The position numbers and the translations under genes are program-made. Positions 45,957 to 55,838 of a DNA stretch of 64,000 bases are shown in pieces. Below the pieces are notes generated by a model that did no database searches, was not told where the DNA came from, and was given only the letters and a program-made list of their open reading frames with translations. The stretch's first letter is position 1, and every line of letters starts with the position of its first letter. This DNA is from Mucilaginibacter flavus (GTDB taxonomy: Bacteria > Bacteroidota > Bacteroidia > Sphingobacteriales > Sphingobacteriaceae), in NCBI RefSeq assembly GCF_030409315.1, contig NZ_JAUFPS010000028.1, forward strand, positions 1-64,000, given 5' to 3'.

Positions 45957-46681
45957 AACGTTTTTGCTTTTTTTAATTGCAGGTAAGGATTAAACGGCAC
46001 CGGCAAATCATCTACCAGTTTAAACGCCGAAAAATGCAAATGCGTAGGCGAGCGTTTTTTGTAAGCATTGTAGCCGGTACGGCCAACTTCAGCGATTTTT
46101 TGCCCCTGTCGTACATCGTCGCCCGGTTTTACAAAAATGGCCTGGTTGTGGGCGTAGTAAGTAAAATAGTTTTTTGTAGGGTGATAAACCCATATAAATT
46201 TGCCTCCCCTAAGGTTGCTTGTTGGCTCCCATTCATCGGTGCAGGCAATTACAAAACCATCATCTACAACCAGCACGTCAACAGGCTTATGCGTATGGTC
46301 GTCTATACAATCCTGGTTTTTATCATTTATAAAAATATCATGAGCCGGGTGGGCACCATGTTTATTGCCATCAAGGTAACGATAGCCTTTATCAGAATAG
46401 CCATCTCCATTGCCACCAATAGCATGGTAATTATAACCGCGCAACGGAAATATCCATGAGGTTTTGGCTTCTACAAGCTCATTCCTAACAGTAACCCAAA
46501 GGTCAATTTGCTTTATAAAATCGCGAAACTGTTTTTGAGCCTCAGCATTTTTTATCCCACCGTTCAAAACCGCGCTGTTAAAAGTGTTGAACTTTTTACA
46601 GGCCTCAACCCTATCAATAGTTTGAGCATGGCTTTGGGTGTGTATAAATAAAATTAAGGCAAACAGTACAATTTTTCGCAT
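45953..46681 (-). CDS. M23 family metallopeptidase
   Basis: This 242-residue secreted LytM-type endopeptidase has a signal peptide (about 1-19, HTQSHAQ). Zinc ligands are in GAHPAHDIFI (HxxxD pattern, about 112-121) and THLHFSAF (HxH, about 214-221). It should cleave peptide cross-links in peptidoglycan. It is first in a two-gene unit with the DUF4846 gene. Confidence 0.88.
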   Translation of the reverse strand: MRKIVLFALILFIHTQSHAQTIDRVEACKKFNTFNSAVLNGGIKNAEAQKQFRDFIKQIDLWVTVRNELVEAKTSWIFPLRGYNYHAIGGNGDGYSDKGYRYLDGNKHGAHPAHDIFINDKNQDCIDDHTHKPVDVLVVDDGFVIACTDEWEPTSNLRGGKFIWVYHPTKNYFTYYAHNQAIFVKPGDDVRQGQKIAEVGRTGYNAYKKRSPTHLHFSAFKLVDDLPVPFNPYLQLKKAKTL

Positions 46682-46730
46682 AAGGTTTATTCTGATCCGG
46701 GATTACTATAACTAAATAAGCATCAAAATA

Positions 46731-47297
46731 TTATGCTTCAATTTTAATATCGTATTTAGCCAGTAGGCCGGGTAAACCATGCAGGCTGAACATGGCTTTT
46801 TTTATCATGTTATCATCCGGATCGATAGTAAAATTGTAGCTGCTGCGCAGGTCGGCACCTTTTAATATGGTACGACTGAAGAATGCCCGGTTAAGATTAC
46901 AGTTGATGAATTTGGCCTCGGTTAAATCGGCCTCGGTAAGGTCGGTTTCGGTCATAGAGCAATCATTGAACCGGGCCTTTTTGTTTTTCTTTTTATAGAA
47001 GATAGCGTTATCCAGTATGCAATGCTCAAAATGAACTTCAAATAAAAAATCGCGGGCCTTGCTAAAGTTTAGTCCACTTAGTTTGCAGTGTTTAAATACG
47101 ATGTTTTGAAAACCCGCGTCGCTGGCGTCGGCAAGAGCCAGGTTGCAGCCATCAAAAACGCAATCGGTAAATACCACGCCATTTAGGTTTGCCCTGCTTA
47201 AATCGCAGGATACAAATTTGCAGTTTTCATAAGCATGGTTGCGGCCGGTTATTTGCAGAGCAGGAGTTTTGGTAAAAGTTTCGTCTTCGAAAAGCAT
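46731..47297 (-). CDS. Pentapeptide repeat protein
   Basis: This 188-residue protein is made of about 20 pentapeptides of the A(D/N)LXX type (e.g. CDLSRANLNGVVFTDC, TETDLTEADLTEAKF), forming a right-handed quadrilateral beta helix. Family members include the McbG/Qnr-type gyrase protectors, but most have no known role. The C-terminal 30 residues leave the repeat. It lies 50 bp upstream of the M23 gene on the same strand. Confidence 0.85.
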   Translation of the reverse strand: MLFEDETFTKTPALQITGRNHAYENCKFVSCDLSRANLNGVVFTDCVFDGCNLALADASDAGFQNIVFKHCKLSGLNFSKARDFLFEVHFEHCILDNAIFYKKKNKKARFNDCSMTETDLTEADLTEAKFINCNLNRAFFSRTILKGADLRSSYNFTIDPDDNMIKKAMFSLHGLPGLLAKYDIKIEA

Positions 47298-47301
47298 TTT
47301 T

Positions 47302-47332
47302 TAGTATCAAGTAGTTAGTATCAAGTATCAAG
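47302..47332. repeat. TTAGTATCAAG direct repeat
   Basis: The word TTAGTATCAAG occurs twice (47301-47311 and 47315-47325), followed by a shorter TATCAAG. It is the word found in the 37099-37178 palindrome. Confidence 0.5.
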
Positions 47333-47447
47333 ATTTTTTGGTGGGGGAGCAAAATGAGTTATGCCCCATTAATAGCTTTTTTATGCAGAGAGGCATACAT
47401 CTCTGCATAAAAAGGGACATTCAAAAATCTGTAATTTGAGTCGAAAA

Positions 47448-49568
47448 TTACCACTTCAGCCCCATGTTCCAAAACATAAAAGCCCATTTATCAACCTGCC
47501 CGCTAATTACCTGGGCTGTTGATTGACCTGCGCCATGGCCCGCGTTGGTTTCTATACGAATAAGTACCGGAGCAGTACCTTTTTGATACTCCTGCAGGCG
47601 AGCGCCAAATTTAAATGAGTGGGCGGGCACCACACGGTCGTCATGATCGGCAGTGGTAACCATGGTTGCCGGGTAAGCCTGCGGCTTTAAAGCGTGGTAT
47701 GGCGAATATTTATACAGGTATTCAAACATGGCTTTTGAATCTTCGGCTGTGCCATAATCATAACTCCAGCCAGCGCCGGCTGTAAATTTGTTGTAGCGCA
47801 GCATATCCATAACGCCAACAGCCGGGAAAGCAACTTTAAACAAATCGGGGCGCTGGGTAAGCATAGCGCCAATGAGCAATCCGCCGTTTGAGCCGCCGGA
47901 TACCGCCAGTTTTTCTTTTGAGGTGTATTTATTTTTAATGAGATATTCGGCAGCGGCAATAAAATCGTCAAACACGTTTTGCTTTTTTAGCTTGATGCCC
48001 TTTTTATGCCAGGTTTCGCCGTATTCGCCGCCACCGCGTAGGTTGGGTACCGCGTAAATGCCGCCATGCTCTAACAGGATAATGTTTGATGTGCTAAAAG
48101 CCGGGGTTAAGCTTACCCCAAAGCCGCCGTAGGCGTAAAGCATCAGTGGGTTTTCGCCATTAAGCACCGTCCCCTTTTTGTAGGTGATGATCATTGGGAT
48201 GCGGGTTTTATCTTTTGAATTATAAAACACCTGTTTTGATTCATAAAGTTCGGGATCAAACTTAACCCCCGATTTTTTATATAGGGTTGATTGCCCGGTG
48301 GCTATATTCAGTTTAAAAATAGTTGCGGGGTATACATAGCTGGTAAAAGTGTAATAAGTTTCCTTTTCCTCCTTTTTGGCACCGAAACCTGATGCTGTAC
48401 CTACCGATGGCAGGTTAATGGTACGCTCCAATTTGCCATCCATATCGTATTGTTGTACAAACGAGGTGGCATCTTTAAGGTATTCGGCAAAAATTTTACC
48501 ACCACCTGTGCTGGCGGTCAATACGTTTTTGGTTTCGTGAATCAGGTCTTTCCAGTGCGTAATGGTTGGGTTCGCCGCATCAACTGTAACAATTTTAAAA
48601 TTGGGCGAATAAATATTGGTAATGATGTACAACTTGTTGCCCACATTATCCAATACCGAATGCTGATTATCAAAATTATTAACCACATTGATAATCTGGC
48701 TGCCGGGTTTACTCAAATCCTGTATATACAATTCGTTACCGGTGGTTGACGTTGCGGCCGATATTACCAGGAAGCGCTCATCTTCGGTAAGGTATGCGCC
48801 AATATAACGACGTGGGGTTTTATCGCCCCCAAAAATCAATTGATCTGTACTTTGGGGTGTGCCCAGTTTGTGATAGTACAACTTATGGTATTGCGTTAAC
48901 CCGGATAGCTGGCTACCTGCTTTGGGCTTATCATAGCTGCTGTAATAAAAACCATCAGTACCTTTCCAGGCCAGGCCGCTAAATTTTACATCTATCAGGG
49001 TATCGCCCACAACACTTTTATCGTCGGTTTTTATGACGATGACCTTCCGCCAGTCTGATCCGCCTTCCGAGATCTGGTAGGCGGCCAGTTCGCCATTTTT
49101 GGTAAAATCAATGCCCTGCAAAGAAGTTGTACCATCGGCAGAGAATTTATTGGGGTCTAAAAATATTTCGGGCGTACCGTTGTCGCCAACTTGCCGATAC
49201 AAAACCGATTGGCTTTGCAGGCCGTCGTTTTTATAAAAATAAGTGTATCTGCCTTCTTTAAATGGAGCGCTGTATTTTTCATAGTTCCACAATACTTCAA
49301 GGCGTTTACGCATGTCTTCGCGAAAGGGAATTTGTTTTAAATAATCCTGAGTAACCTTATTTTCTTCCTTTACCCAGGCTTTGGTGTCGGGCGCCTGGTC
49401 GTTTTCGAGCCAGCGGTAAGGATCGGGCACCGAGGTGCCAAAATAAGTATCAACGGTATCAACTTTTTTAGTTTGCGGGTATGGCAGTGTTTTAATAGTC
49501 ATTTGTTGCGCGTAGGTGTAGCTGCAAAATAAAACAGCTAATGCAAATAAACACGGTGTTTTTTTCAT
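47448..49568 (-). CDS. Prolyl oligopeptidase family serine peptidase (S9A)
   Basis: This 706-residue exported peptidase (signal about 1-21, SYTYAQ) has an N-terminal seven-bladed propeller (about 80-430) and a C-terminal alpha/beta hydrolase. The triad is in AVSGGSNGGLLIG (Ser), TADHDDRVVPAHS (Asp) and NAGHGAG (His). The length matches prolyl endopeptidase, which cuts short peptides after Pro. Confidence 0.95.
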   Translation of the reverse strand: MKKTPCLFALAVLFCSYTYAQQMTIKTLPYPQTKKVDTVDTYFGTSVPDPYRWLENDQAPDTKAWVKEENKVTQDYLKQIPFREDMRKRLEVLWNYEKYSAPFKEGRYTYFYKNDGLQSQSVLYRQVGDNGTPEIFLDPNKFSADGTTSLQGIDFTKNGELAAYQISEGGSDWRKVIVIKTDDKSVVGDTLIDVKFSGLAWKGTDGFYYSSYDKPKAGSQLSGLTQYHKLYYHKLGTPQSTDQLIFGGDKTPRRYIGAYLTEDERFLVISAATSTTGNELYIQDLSKPGSQIINVVNNFDNQHSVLDNVGNKLYIITNIYSPNFKIVTVDAANPTITHWKDLIHETKNVLTASTGGGKIFAEYLKDATSFVQQYDMDGKLERTINLPSVGTASGFGAKKEEKETYYTFTSYVYPATIFKLNIATGQSTLYKKSGVKFDPELYESKQVFYNSKDKTRIPMIITYKKGTVLNGENPLMLYAYGGFGVSLTPAFSTSNIILLEHGGIYAVPNLRGGGEYGETWHKKGIKLKKQNVFDDFIAAAEYLIKNKYTSKEKLAVSGGSNGGLLIGAMLTQRPDLFKVAFPAVGVMDMLRYNKFTAGAGWSYDYGTAEDSKAMFEYLYKYSPYHALKPQAYPATMVTTADHDDRVVPAHSFKFGARLQEYQKGTAPVLIRIETNAGHGAGQSTAQVISGQVDKWAFMFWNMGLKW

Positions 49569-49897
49569 CTCACTTTAAATTACAGGAAACTAAAGATATG
49601 GATTTGAGCCGGATGCCTGCAAGCTATTTAAGGCAATAAAGGTTAAAAGTTGTTAATATTTGCCGTTTGCTGCCATATAATTGAGCGGGGCAAGCTATAT
49701 TAGCGCCCTGTAAGTAAAACCGGCAAAACCGGTGCCTGGTCAGTTGTGCTGTTGGGTATGCATATATTATATATTAAACGGCCTATTTCGCAATATCGGG
49801 CCGGTCAATGATAATAATGCTTTTTTTTACACGTTTGCTAAACCAAATAAACAAGGTAGCGGGCAAACCTTATTTTATTTAACAGGACTATTACAAC

Positions 49898-50650
49898 ATG
49901 AAACAAATTTTTACACTATTGGCTTCAGCTTTTTTTATGCTGATTGTTTTTAACGCCAGGGCGCAGGATGTACAGGATGAGGATATTGCTGCAGAAAAAT
50001 CCAAAAGCTATATAAGTTTAGGTGCAGGCCAGTCAAGGCCGTTTGGTGCTTTTAAAGTAACAGATTATGCTAATCCAAAATCTGGCTTTGCCAAAAAAGG
50101 ATTGGTTTACTCTATTGATGGAGCGCACTACTTTTTTAAACGTGCTGCCTTAGGTTATACCGTTACTTACCAGGACCAGGGTAACCTTACTTATGATGAT
50201 GATGTTAAAATATCACAAGGCTACACAGATTCTTATAAAGCAGATGGATCGACAGTTACGGCCAACAAACGCTACCGCAGCCTTAACATTTTATTAGGCC
50301 CACAATATTCTGTAGTATGGCACGCGTTTACGTTCGATTTCAGGGCATCGGCAGGTGCTATCAAAAGCTTCGCGACACCTCAAATAGCCGTTTTAATTTC
50401 GGGTGTTGATGCGCAAACTGCCGAGTTTATTCAACAAAGCTCAAATAAGTTTGCTTTTGCATACGGTGGCAGTGTGGGCATTCGCCTAAATACAGGCGCG
50501 GGCTGGGGCTTGTTCCTGAAAGGCAATTACGTAAACTCTGCCGGACCAAAAATTACTTACACCGATCGTACCCTGGTATTAGGCCGTACGGTAACCAACC
50601 AGGCTATTACAGAAGGCCAGGCCATATTTGGCTTATATAAAGAGTTTTAG
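49898..50650 (+). CDS. Outer-membrane beta-barrel protein
   Basis: This encodes 250 residues with a signal peptide (about 1-22, VFNARAQ) and a strand-rich body ending in EGQAIFGLYKEF, with a C-terminal Phe typical of barrels. It resembles the porin-family OMP_b-brl group. The 329 bp upstream contain its promoter region and no other supported gene; a 73-codon frame at 49732-49953 overlaps it and is unlikely. A strong hairpin follows. Confidence 0.78.
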   Translation: MKQIFTLLASAFFMLIVFNARAQDVQDEDIAAEKSKSYISLGAGQSRPFGAFKVTDYANPKSGFAKKGLVYSIDGAHYFFKRAALGYTVTYQDQGNLTYDDDVKISQGYTDSYKADGSTVTANKRYRSLNILLGPQYSVVWHAFTFDFRASAGAIKSFATPQIAVLISGVDAQTAEFIQQSSNKFAFAYGGSVGIRLNTGAGWGLFLKGNYVNSAGPKITYTDRTLVLGRTVTNQAITEGQAIFGLYKEF

Positions 50651-50680
50651 TATTTGAAATGGCTGTAAAACAGCCCTCTT

Positions 50681-50732
50681 AATAAAAGTGAATGGGCTAT
50701 AATGTAATCATTATAGCCCATTCGCTTTTATT
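50681..50732. terminator. 24-bp bidirectional terminator hairpin
   Basis: 50681-50704 pairs with 50709-50732 over 24 bp with one G-T pair and a 4-nt loop. It separates the convergent beta-barrel and GNAT genes; both strands show A/T-rich stem ends. Confidence 0.85.
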
Positions 50733-50738
50733 GTTACC

Positions 50739-51140
50739 TTATCTTTTACGATTGATCCAAAAGCAATTGTCAAGCCTGGTAAAACCCACTTTGGGATAAT
50801 AATCCATAGCAGTTGGTACCGATAATAAAATGAGGGTACACTCGTCGCCAATTAATTCCCGGGTAATATCGATTAGCTTTTTGCCAATACCCGATTTTTT
50901 AATTTCCGGGCTTACGGCCAAATCGGCCAGGTAGCAGCACCAGGCTTTATCCGTTATGGAACGGGCCACGCCAACAAGCGTTTCGCCTTGCCAGGCAGTT
51001 ACCACAATATTTGAGTGTTCATACATAGCCTTAATGCGCACGGCATCATTTGTTGGGCGAGGCAAACCCGCGGTATCATATAATGCTATTATTTGTTCGG
51101 GTTGTGGTGTTACGTCGGTTTTATAAATTATGCCTGTCAT
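50739..51140 (-). CDS. GNAT-family N-acetyltransferase
   Basis: This 133-residue acetyl-CoA-dependent acetyltransferase contains LADLAVSPEIKKSGIGKKLI (motif A with the pyrophosphate-binding loop, about 71-90) and MDYYPKVGFTRLDN (motif B, about 113-126). The acceptor substrate is unknown. Confidence 0.87.
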   Translation of the reverse strand: MTGIIYKTDVTPQPEQIIALYDTAGLPRPTNDAVRIKAMYEHSNIVVTAWQGETLVGVARSITDKAWCCYLADLAVSPEIKKSGIGKKLIDITRELIGDECTLILLSVPTAMDYYPKVGFTRLDNCFWINRKR

Positions 51141-51250
51141 TATTTAGTAAGATGCTTAACATTGTTATAAAGATACAATAGTCATTGTTGTTTGCAGTTT
51201 GGTGCAGGTTCCTTTATCACCCATATTTTCTTAAATTTGTGTAGAAATAC

Positions 51251-52213
51251 ATGGACGAAAACCGGTTAAATATTTTAAATCAATCCAACAGAATGCTCAG
51301 TAAGCTGCAACTGCTTTCTGTATTTTTTGGCGATGAAATTATTTACAAAATTTACCTGCGCAGCCAGGTGATCCATAAATTGTTTGAAACCAATCCAGAA
51401 CTGGATATCAACAAGCTCGATCTGTTTCACCTGCAATTTACCCAAAGCCTTATCGACCTGCTTCGTAAAATCAAAAAGAACAACGAAACCAATGTGAGTT
51501 TGCTGTTTGATGAAATCCAGATCAATAAGGAAATGATGGAAAGGCTGAACGATCCAACGTATACCGTAGCCAACTTCAATATCGAAAAACAACGGCAGGC
51601 GCTCAAAGTGAATCTTTCTTTACGGAAGCTTTTCCAGGTATTGTCGGATGAATCGACAGAAAACCCCTTATCTAAAAATATCAACGCCTTTAGTTCCCGT
51701 TTCGCTGCCGACTTTTTTTATACCATCAGTACCGATTTGATGGAAGAGCTTACCGCCTACGGCTTGACAGATATTTATAAAAACAATTATGCAAAAATTC
51801 AGCGCAAGCTGATGGGCGTACTGTGCAAGTACGATTTTAAGACCGAGTTTTATTGCGGATTAAAATCGGGCACGCAGGTAATAGAAGTATATAAGTTTTT
51901 AGATGATGACCGCCATTTTATTTATGCGCCATCTGATAGTCTTTTTGTGTTTTTGGATGTTGCGAAAATTGCCGGTATAGATATGAGCACCAACCTATCT
52001 AAAAAAGAAAAACTGGTTTACGAACTGAAGGATAAAAACGACCGGATGGAAGGTAACGCCGCGGCTATGAAAGCCAATATGCCCGCCGAAATTACCAGCC
52101 TGTTGGCCGATAATTACAAAAAGATATCTGACATTAGCTTTCTCGATAACATCACCAATATTGATGTACAGGCTAATATTTTAAAAAGCATGCTCAATAC
52201 CGATTTAATTTAG
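51251..52213 (+). CDS. Hypothetical helical protein
   Basis: This encodes a 320-residue soluble, largely alpha-helical and charged protein without signal peptide or membrane helix. No catalytic motif is recognised. It contains FHLQFTQSLIDLLRKIKKNNETN near 56-78 and a DRHFIYAPSDSLFVFLDVAK strand-loop near 218-237. It lies 39 bp before terC on the same strand, so the two may be co-transcribed. The function is unknown. Confidence 0.65.
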   Translation: MDENRLNILNQSNRMLSKLQLLSVFFGDEIIYKIYLRSQVIHKLFETNPELDINKLDLFHLQFTQSLIDLLRKIKKNNETNVSLLFDEIQINKEMMERLNDPTYTVANFNIEKQRQALKVNLSLRKLFQVLSDESTENPLSKNINAFSSRFAADFFYTISTDLMEELTAYGLTDIYKNNYAKIQRKLMGVLCKYDFKTEFYCGLKSGTQVIEVYKFLDDDRHFIYAPSDSLFVFLDVAKIAGIDMSTNLSKKEKLVYELKDKNDRMEGNAAAMKANMPAEITSLLADNYKKISDISFLDNITNIDVQANILKSMLNTDLI

Positions 52214-52252
52214 TTTATTTAACCCCAATAAAAATACATTACCTGCCAACCT

Positions 52253-53074
52253 ATGGATTTTTTACACACAATTTTAGGCGCCGATATTAAAGCCGGATTA
52301 CTGATCATTTTAAACCTGATAGTTATAGAGAGTTTACTCTCGGTTGATAACGCGGCTGTATTGGCCACCATGGTGCTCGATTTGCCAAAAGATCAGCGTA
52401 AAAAAGCTTTGCGCTACGGTATTATCGGCGCGTATGTATTGCGCGGTATTTGTTTGTTCCTGGCCTCGTGGCTGGTTAAAATATGGTGGTTAAAACCTAT
52501 CGGCGGTTTATACCTGCTTTACCTTTGCTTTGACTATTTTAAAGGTAAAATACAAGCCGCAAATGCCGAAGGTGGCGAAGAAGAGGTTGATAAAAGCAAA
52601 AACTGGTTATATAAATCAACCGTTGGCGTATTCGGCGTATTTTGGGCTACTGTGGCCCTGGTAGAACTGATGGACCTTGCCTTTTCAATAGATAACGTAT
52701 TTGCCGCTGTGGCCTTTACAGATCACGTGGTGCTAATTTACATAGGTGTATTTATTGGCATCCTGGCCATGCGTTTTGTAGCGCAGGCCTTTGTTAAGCT
52801 GATGGAAAAATTCACCTTCCTTGAAACTGTAGCCTTTATTGTTATTGGTGTGCTTGGTGTTAAGCTATCACTATCCTTATACGTACACTTTTACCCTGAG
52901 GCATCGCTATCAAAAGCCCTAACAGGCGAAAGCGCTGATATAGCAACGTCGGTATTTACAGTAGCAATTTTCATTATCCCGGTATTAACATCGCTGTTAT
53001 TCAACTTCCCTAAACGCCACACCATTGAACCCGAAGTTGCCGAAGCTGCAGAGGATGTGCTGGACAAGCAATAG
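52253..53074 (+). CDS. TerC family integral membrane protein
   Basis: This 273-residue protein has seven or so helices. The signature acidic helices are ESLLSVDNAAVLATMV (about 26-41) and ELMDLAFSIDNVFAAVAF (about 138-155). Members export or regulate divalent metals, notably Mn2+, and some support tellurite resistance or exoenzyme maturation. No tel/ter genes are nearby, so a metal-homeostasis role is more likely. Confidence 0.9.
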   Translation: MDFLHTILGADIKAGLLIILNLIVIESLLSVDNAAVLATMVLDLPKDQRKKALRYGIIGAYVLRGICLFLASWLVKIWWLKPIGGLYLLYLCFDYFKGKIQAANAEGGEEEVDKSKNWLYKSTVGVFGVFWATVALVELMDLAFSIDNVFAAVAFTDHVVLIYIGVFIGILAMRFVAQAFVKLMEKFTFLETVAFIVIGVLGVKLSLSLYVHFYPEASLSKALTGESADIATSVFTVAIFIIPVLTSLLFNFPKRHTIEPEVAEAAEDVLDKQ

Positions 53075-53153
53075 GTTTGGAGGTGAAAGATGGAAGGTCT
53101 GTATTATTCATTTTGATGTAACCATATTGGTAACATTCGTTATCTTTGTATTA

Positions 53154-53465
53154 ATGAGAGTTATTGCGGTAAAAACCCTAAAGGAATATATCGTTGAGTT
53201 TTACCAGGCTGAACAAGCATTATTAAGTTGGCACGAGGAAGCCTTATTGGCCAATTGGAGTAACCCTAACGAGTTAAAGGCCCAATACAGAAATGCTTCA
53301 GTGTTAAATGAAAAAAGGGTTGTATTTAATATTCATGGTAACAGCTATCGGCTTATTGTGGATATTGAATATCGATTGAAAATAATCTTTGTTGTTTGGT
53401 TTGGAACACATAATCAATACGACAAAATAGATGCTAAAACTATGAGTTATGTTAAAACCAATTAA
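53154..53465 (+). CDS. HigB-type toxin
   Basis: This 103-residue ribosome-dependent mRNA endonuclease starts at ATG 53154 (MRVIAVKTLKEYIVEF); a longer frame reaches into terC. Family features: LKAQYRNASVLNEKRVVFNIHGNSYRL (about 40-66) and VVWFGTHNQYDKIDA near the C terminus. It precedes its antitoxin with a 17-bp overlap, the toxin-first order typical of HigBA. Confidence 0.9.
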   Translation: MRVIAVKTLKEYIVEFYQAEQALLSWHEEALLANWSNPNELKAQYRNASVLNEKRVVFNIHGNSYRLIVDIEYRLKIIFVVWFGTHNQYDKIDAKTMSYVKTN

Positions 53466-53808
53466 AACAGAAAAGGAATACACAGATGCGCTTGGACGTG
53501 TGTACGACCTTATGCAAGGCAATATAACAGAAGCATCACCAGAGTCAGATGAGCTCGAAATTCTTAGTATCCTAATAAAAGAATATGAATTGGTCCATTA
53601 TCCGGTTGGGCATCCCAATCCTCTGGAAGCTATAAAGTTTAGAATGGAACAAATGAATTTGTCGGAAACCGAGTTGAGCAACATTTTAGGGAATCGTTCC
53701 CGCAAATCTGAAATACTATCGGGAAAAAGAAAGCTAAGCCTATCTATGATTCGGAAGTTAACCGAAATATTGAAAATACCGGCTGAGGTTTTGATCCAGG
53801 CATATTAA
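53449..53808 (+). CDS. HigA-type antitoxin (XRE domain)
   Basis: This 119-residue antitoxin has an N-terminal dimerization part (1-55) and a C-terminal Cro/CI helix-turn-helix (about 62-112, RMEQMNLSETELSNILGNRSRKSEILSGKRKLS). It neutralises HigB and represses the operon. It overlaps higB by 17 bp. Eight bases later pgpA starts, so readthrough is possible. Confidence 0.9.
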   Translation: MLKPIKTEKEYTDALGRVYDLMQGNITEASPESDELEILSILIKEYELVHYPVGHPNPLEAIKFRMEQMNLSETELSNILGNRSRKSEILSGKRKLSLSMIRKLTEILKIPAEVLIQAY

Positions 53809-53816
53809 TCAAACCA

Positions 53817-54281
53817 ATGAACTTCAACAAAATAATAGCTTCCATTTTTGGTATAGGCTTTTTAAAGGGTGGTGGTACTTATGCCGCTATAGTTACCTGC
53901 GGCGGCATATGGGCCTTGTGGAAATATACCTCATTACAAAATCCATGGTATTTGTTTGCCATTACCGTTGTTATAACCCTATGGGGAGTTTATGTAAGTA
54001 ATAAGGTTGAACCAGATTGGGGCGAAGACAGTTCGCGCGTGGTAATTGATGAGGTAGCGGGTATGCTCATCGCGGTTCTTTTCCTGCCGCAAAACCTGTA
54101 TTTTTTAATAGGCGGCCTGGTGCTGTTCCGTTTTTTTGATATTGTAAAACCATTGGGCATCCGCAAAATGGAAGCCTTGCCTGGCGGTACCGGTGTAATG
54201 ATGGATGATGTACTGGCGGGTGTGTACTCCAATGTAGTGCTTTGGGTGGGGTATTTGGTTTGGATAAAATTTGGACAATAG
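53817..54281 (+). CDS. pgpA: Phosphatidylglycerophosphatase A
   Basis: This 154-residue membrane phosphatase removes the phosphate from phosphatidylglycerophosphate in phospholipid synthesis. Conserved parts are FLKGGGTYAA (start), EDSSRVVIDEVAGMLIAV (about 61-78) and DIVKPLGIRKMEALPGGTGVMMDDVLAGVYSN (about 104-135), with the metal-binding acidic residues. Four helices are predicted. The length is normal. Confidence 0.93.
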   Translation: MNFNKIIASIFGIGFLKGGGTYAAIVTCGGIWALWKYTSLQNPWYLFAITVVITLWGVYVSNKVEPDWGEDSSRVVIDEVAGMLIAVLFLPQNLYFLIGGLVLFRFFDIVKPLGIRKMEALPGGTGVMMDDVLAGVYSNVVLWVGYLVWIKFGQ

Positions 54282-54364
54282 AAGCCTGATTGTATTAAAC
54301 TAAAAAACCGCCCTTTTAACGGTCGGCTTTTGTTTTTATGATAAGTGTTTGTGTAGGGTCTTGT

Positions 54365-55603
54365 TTATTCGTAACGCAGGGCCTCAACCGGATCGAGTTT
54401 GGCAGCCTTTTTTGCCGGGTAGTATCCAGAGATCAGACCGATAAAGGTACACAGTACCACCGCGAAGATGAGCCATCCCCATGGTACCGCGAATGTGCCG
54501 CTTATTTGCACCGCTATAACGTTGCCAGCCGCCATGCCTAATACAATACCTGCCGCGCCACCCATGAGGCAAATTACAATAGCTTCAATTAAAAACTGTT
54601 TACGAATCACCGCCGGGGTAGCACCAATAGCCTTACGCACTCCAATTTCGCGCGTACGTTCGGTTACCGATACCAGCATAATGTTCATAAGTCCTATTGC
54701 CGCGCCAATGAGCGTTATTATGCTGATTGCAAAACCACCCGCGGTGATACCGGCCAATTGCCCGCCCAATTCCTTTTGAATTGAATCGCTTCGCGACATT
54801 TCAAAGTTATCCTCATTAGCGATGTTTAATCCGCGTACATTTCTGAACAGCGAAGTAGCTTCACCAAGAGTGGCATCCAGGGCCCCCGGGCCTTTTACCT
54901 TTACAGTAATGGTATAGGATATATTTTTGTTGGTATCAATCTGTTTCGCTTTCAGGATCGGGATAATACAAAACTTATCGCCCCCAAATGAGCTTGAACC
55001 TTTAGAGGCTATCACCCCAACAATTTTATATTTATTACCACCAATAAAAACGTTTTGATTTACGGGATCGGAATTTTTAAATAGCTTTTGTTTGATCTCA
55101 TCTCCTATTAGCACCACGTTTGATCCGTGCTCCAGTTCTGACGTTGAAAAGTTACGACCGAACGAAAGCTTTTTGCCGCTTGTAAGCAGGTAGTTTTCAT
55201 TTGAGCCAGAGATAGAAATGTTCTGATTAGTTTTTTCGCTACCAAATTTGGCTACCGCGGTACCGGTAACATCTAAATTAATGGCGATAATTACGGGCAG
55301 CTTAAAAGTTTTTTTAAACCTGTCCGCCTGGTCATAAGTAATAGACGGATATACTTTACGGTGGCCGCCATTACCAAAATTTAATCCCTCGCCCCGGTTT
55401 TGGATAGTAAAGGAGTTGGCTCCCAAATCGGCAAAGGCATCGTTGGTAAACTGCCTTATGCCTTCAATAGCTGTTAAAATACTTACCAAAGCCATAATAC
55501 CTATAGCGATGATTAGCGCAGTTAAAAATGTACGCAACCTGTTACCGGCTATGGACTGCAGCGCTATAGAAATATTTTCTCTGTACGAGGTTTTTACAGG
55601 CAT
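54365..55603 (-). CDS. ABC transporter permease, MacB/FtsX type
   Basis: This 412-residue permease has one N-terminal helix (about 21-43), a large periplasmic MacB-PCD domain (about 50-280) and three C-terminal FtsX helices. The coupling segment RTREIGVRKAIGATP (about 317-331) contacts the ATPase. No ATPase gene is adjacent on this strand. It may export a peptide or lipoprotein, or transmit mechanical force as MacB does. A weak hairpin with T-run near 54298-54337 lies between its end and pgpA. Confidence 0.9.
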   Translation of the reverse strand: MPVKTSYRENISIALQSIAGNRLRTFLTALIIAIGIMALVSILTAIEGIRQFTNDAFADLGANSFTIQNRGEGLNFGNGGHRKVYPSITYDQADRFKKTFKLPVIIAINLDVTGTAVAKFGSEKTNQNISISGSNENYLLTSGKKLSFGRNFSTSELEHGSNVVLIGDEIKQKLFKNSDPVNQNVFIGGNKYKIVGVIASKGSSSFGGDKFCIIPILKAKQIDTNKNISYTITVKVKGPGALDATLGEATSLFRNVRGLNIANEDNFEMSRSDSIQKELGGQLAGITAGGFAISIITLIGAAIGLMNIMLVSVTERTREIGVRKAIGATPAVIRKQFLIEAIVICLMGGAAGIVLGMAAGNVIAVQISGTFAVPWGWLIFAVVLCTFIGLISGYYPAKKAAKLDPVEALRYE

Positions 55604-55676
55604 GGGCGTAATTGTATGATAAAAGCACGTGTTTGACTAATAGGGCTATAGGTTTGTTACAGCTTGGATAAAAAAT

Positions 55677-55711
55677 AGAGTCAAGAATCAAGAGTCAAGA
55701 ACCAAGACTGA
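55677..55711. repeat. GAGTCAAGAATCAAG word repeat
   Basis: Tandem variants of AGTCAAGAATCAAG occur here between divergent genes; the same words recur at 56785-56876. Confidence 0.5.
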
Positions 55712-55838
55712 ATTATATCGTCCGGAAACCCCACCTTTTATCCTTTGTTCAATAGTCTTTTTTCTGACAGTCCCTAAATCTCATAGTCCAAAAATCTCTT
55801 AAATAAACTATATTTATTGCATCTACTATTATAATACT

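Noticed and set aside
49732..49953. 73-codon forward frame
   Set aside because: It overlaps the beta-barrel start in another frame and has no support.
54298..54337. Terminator between pgpA and the FtsX permease
   Set aside because: The stem is only about 4 bp (ACCG/CGGT); too weak to list, although a T-run is present.
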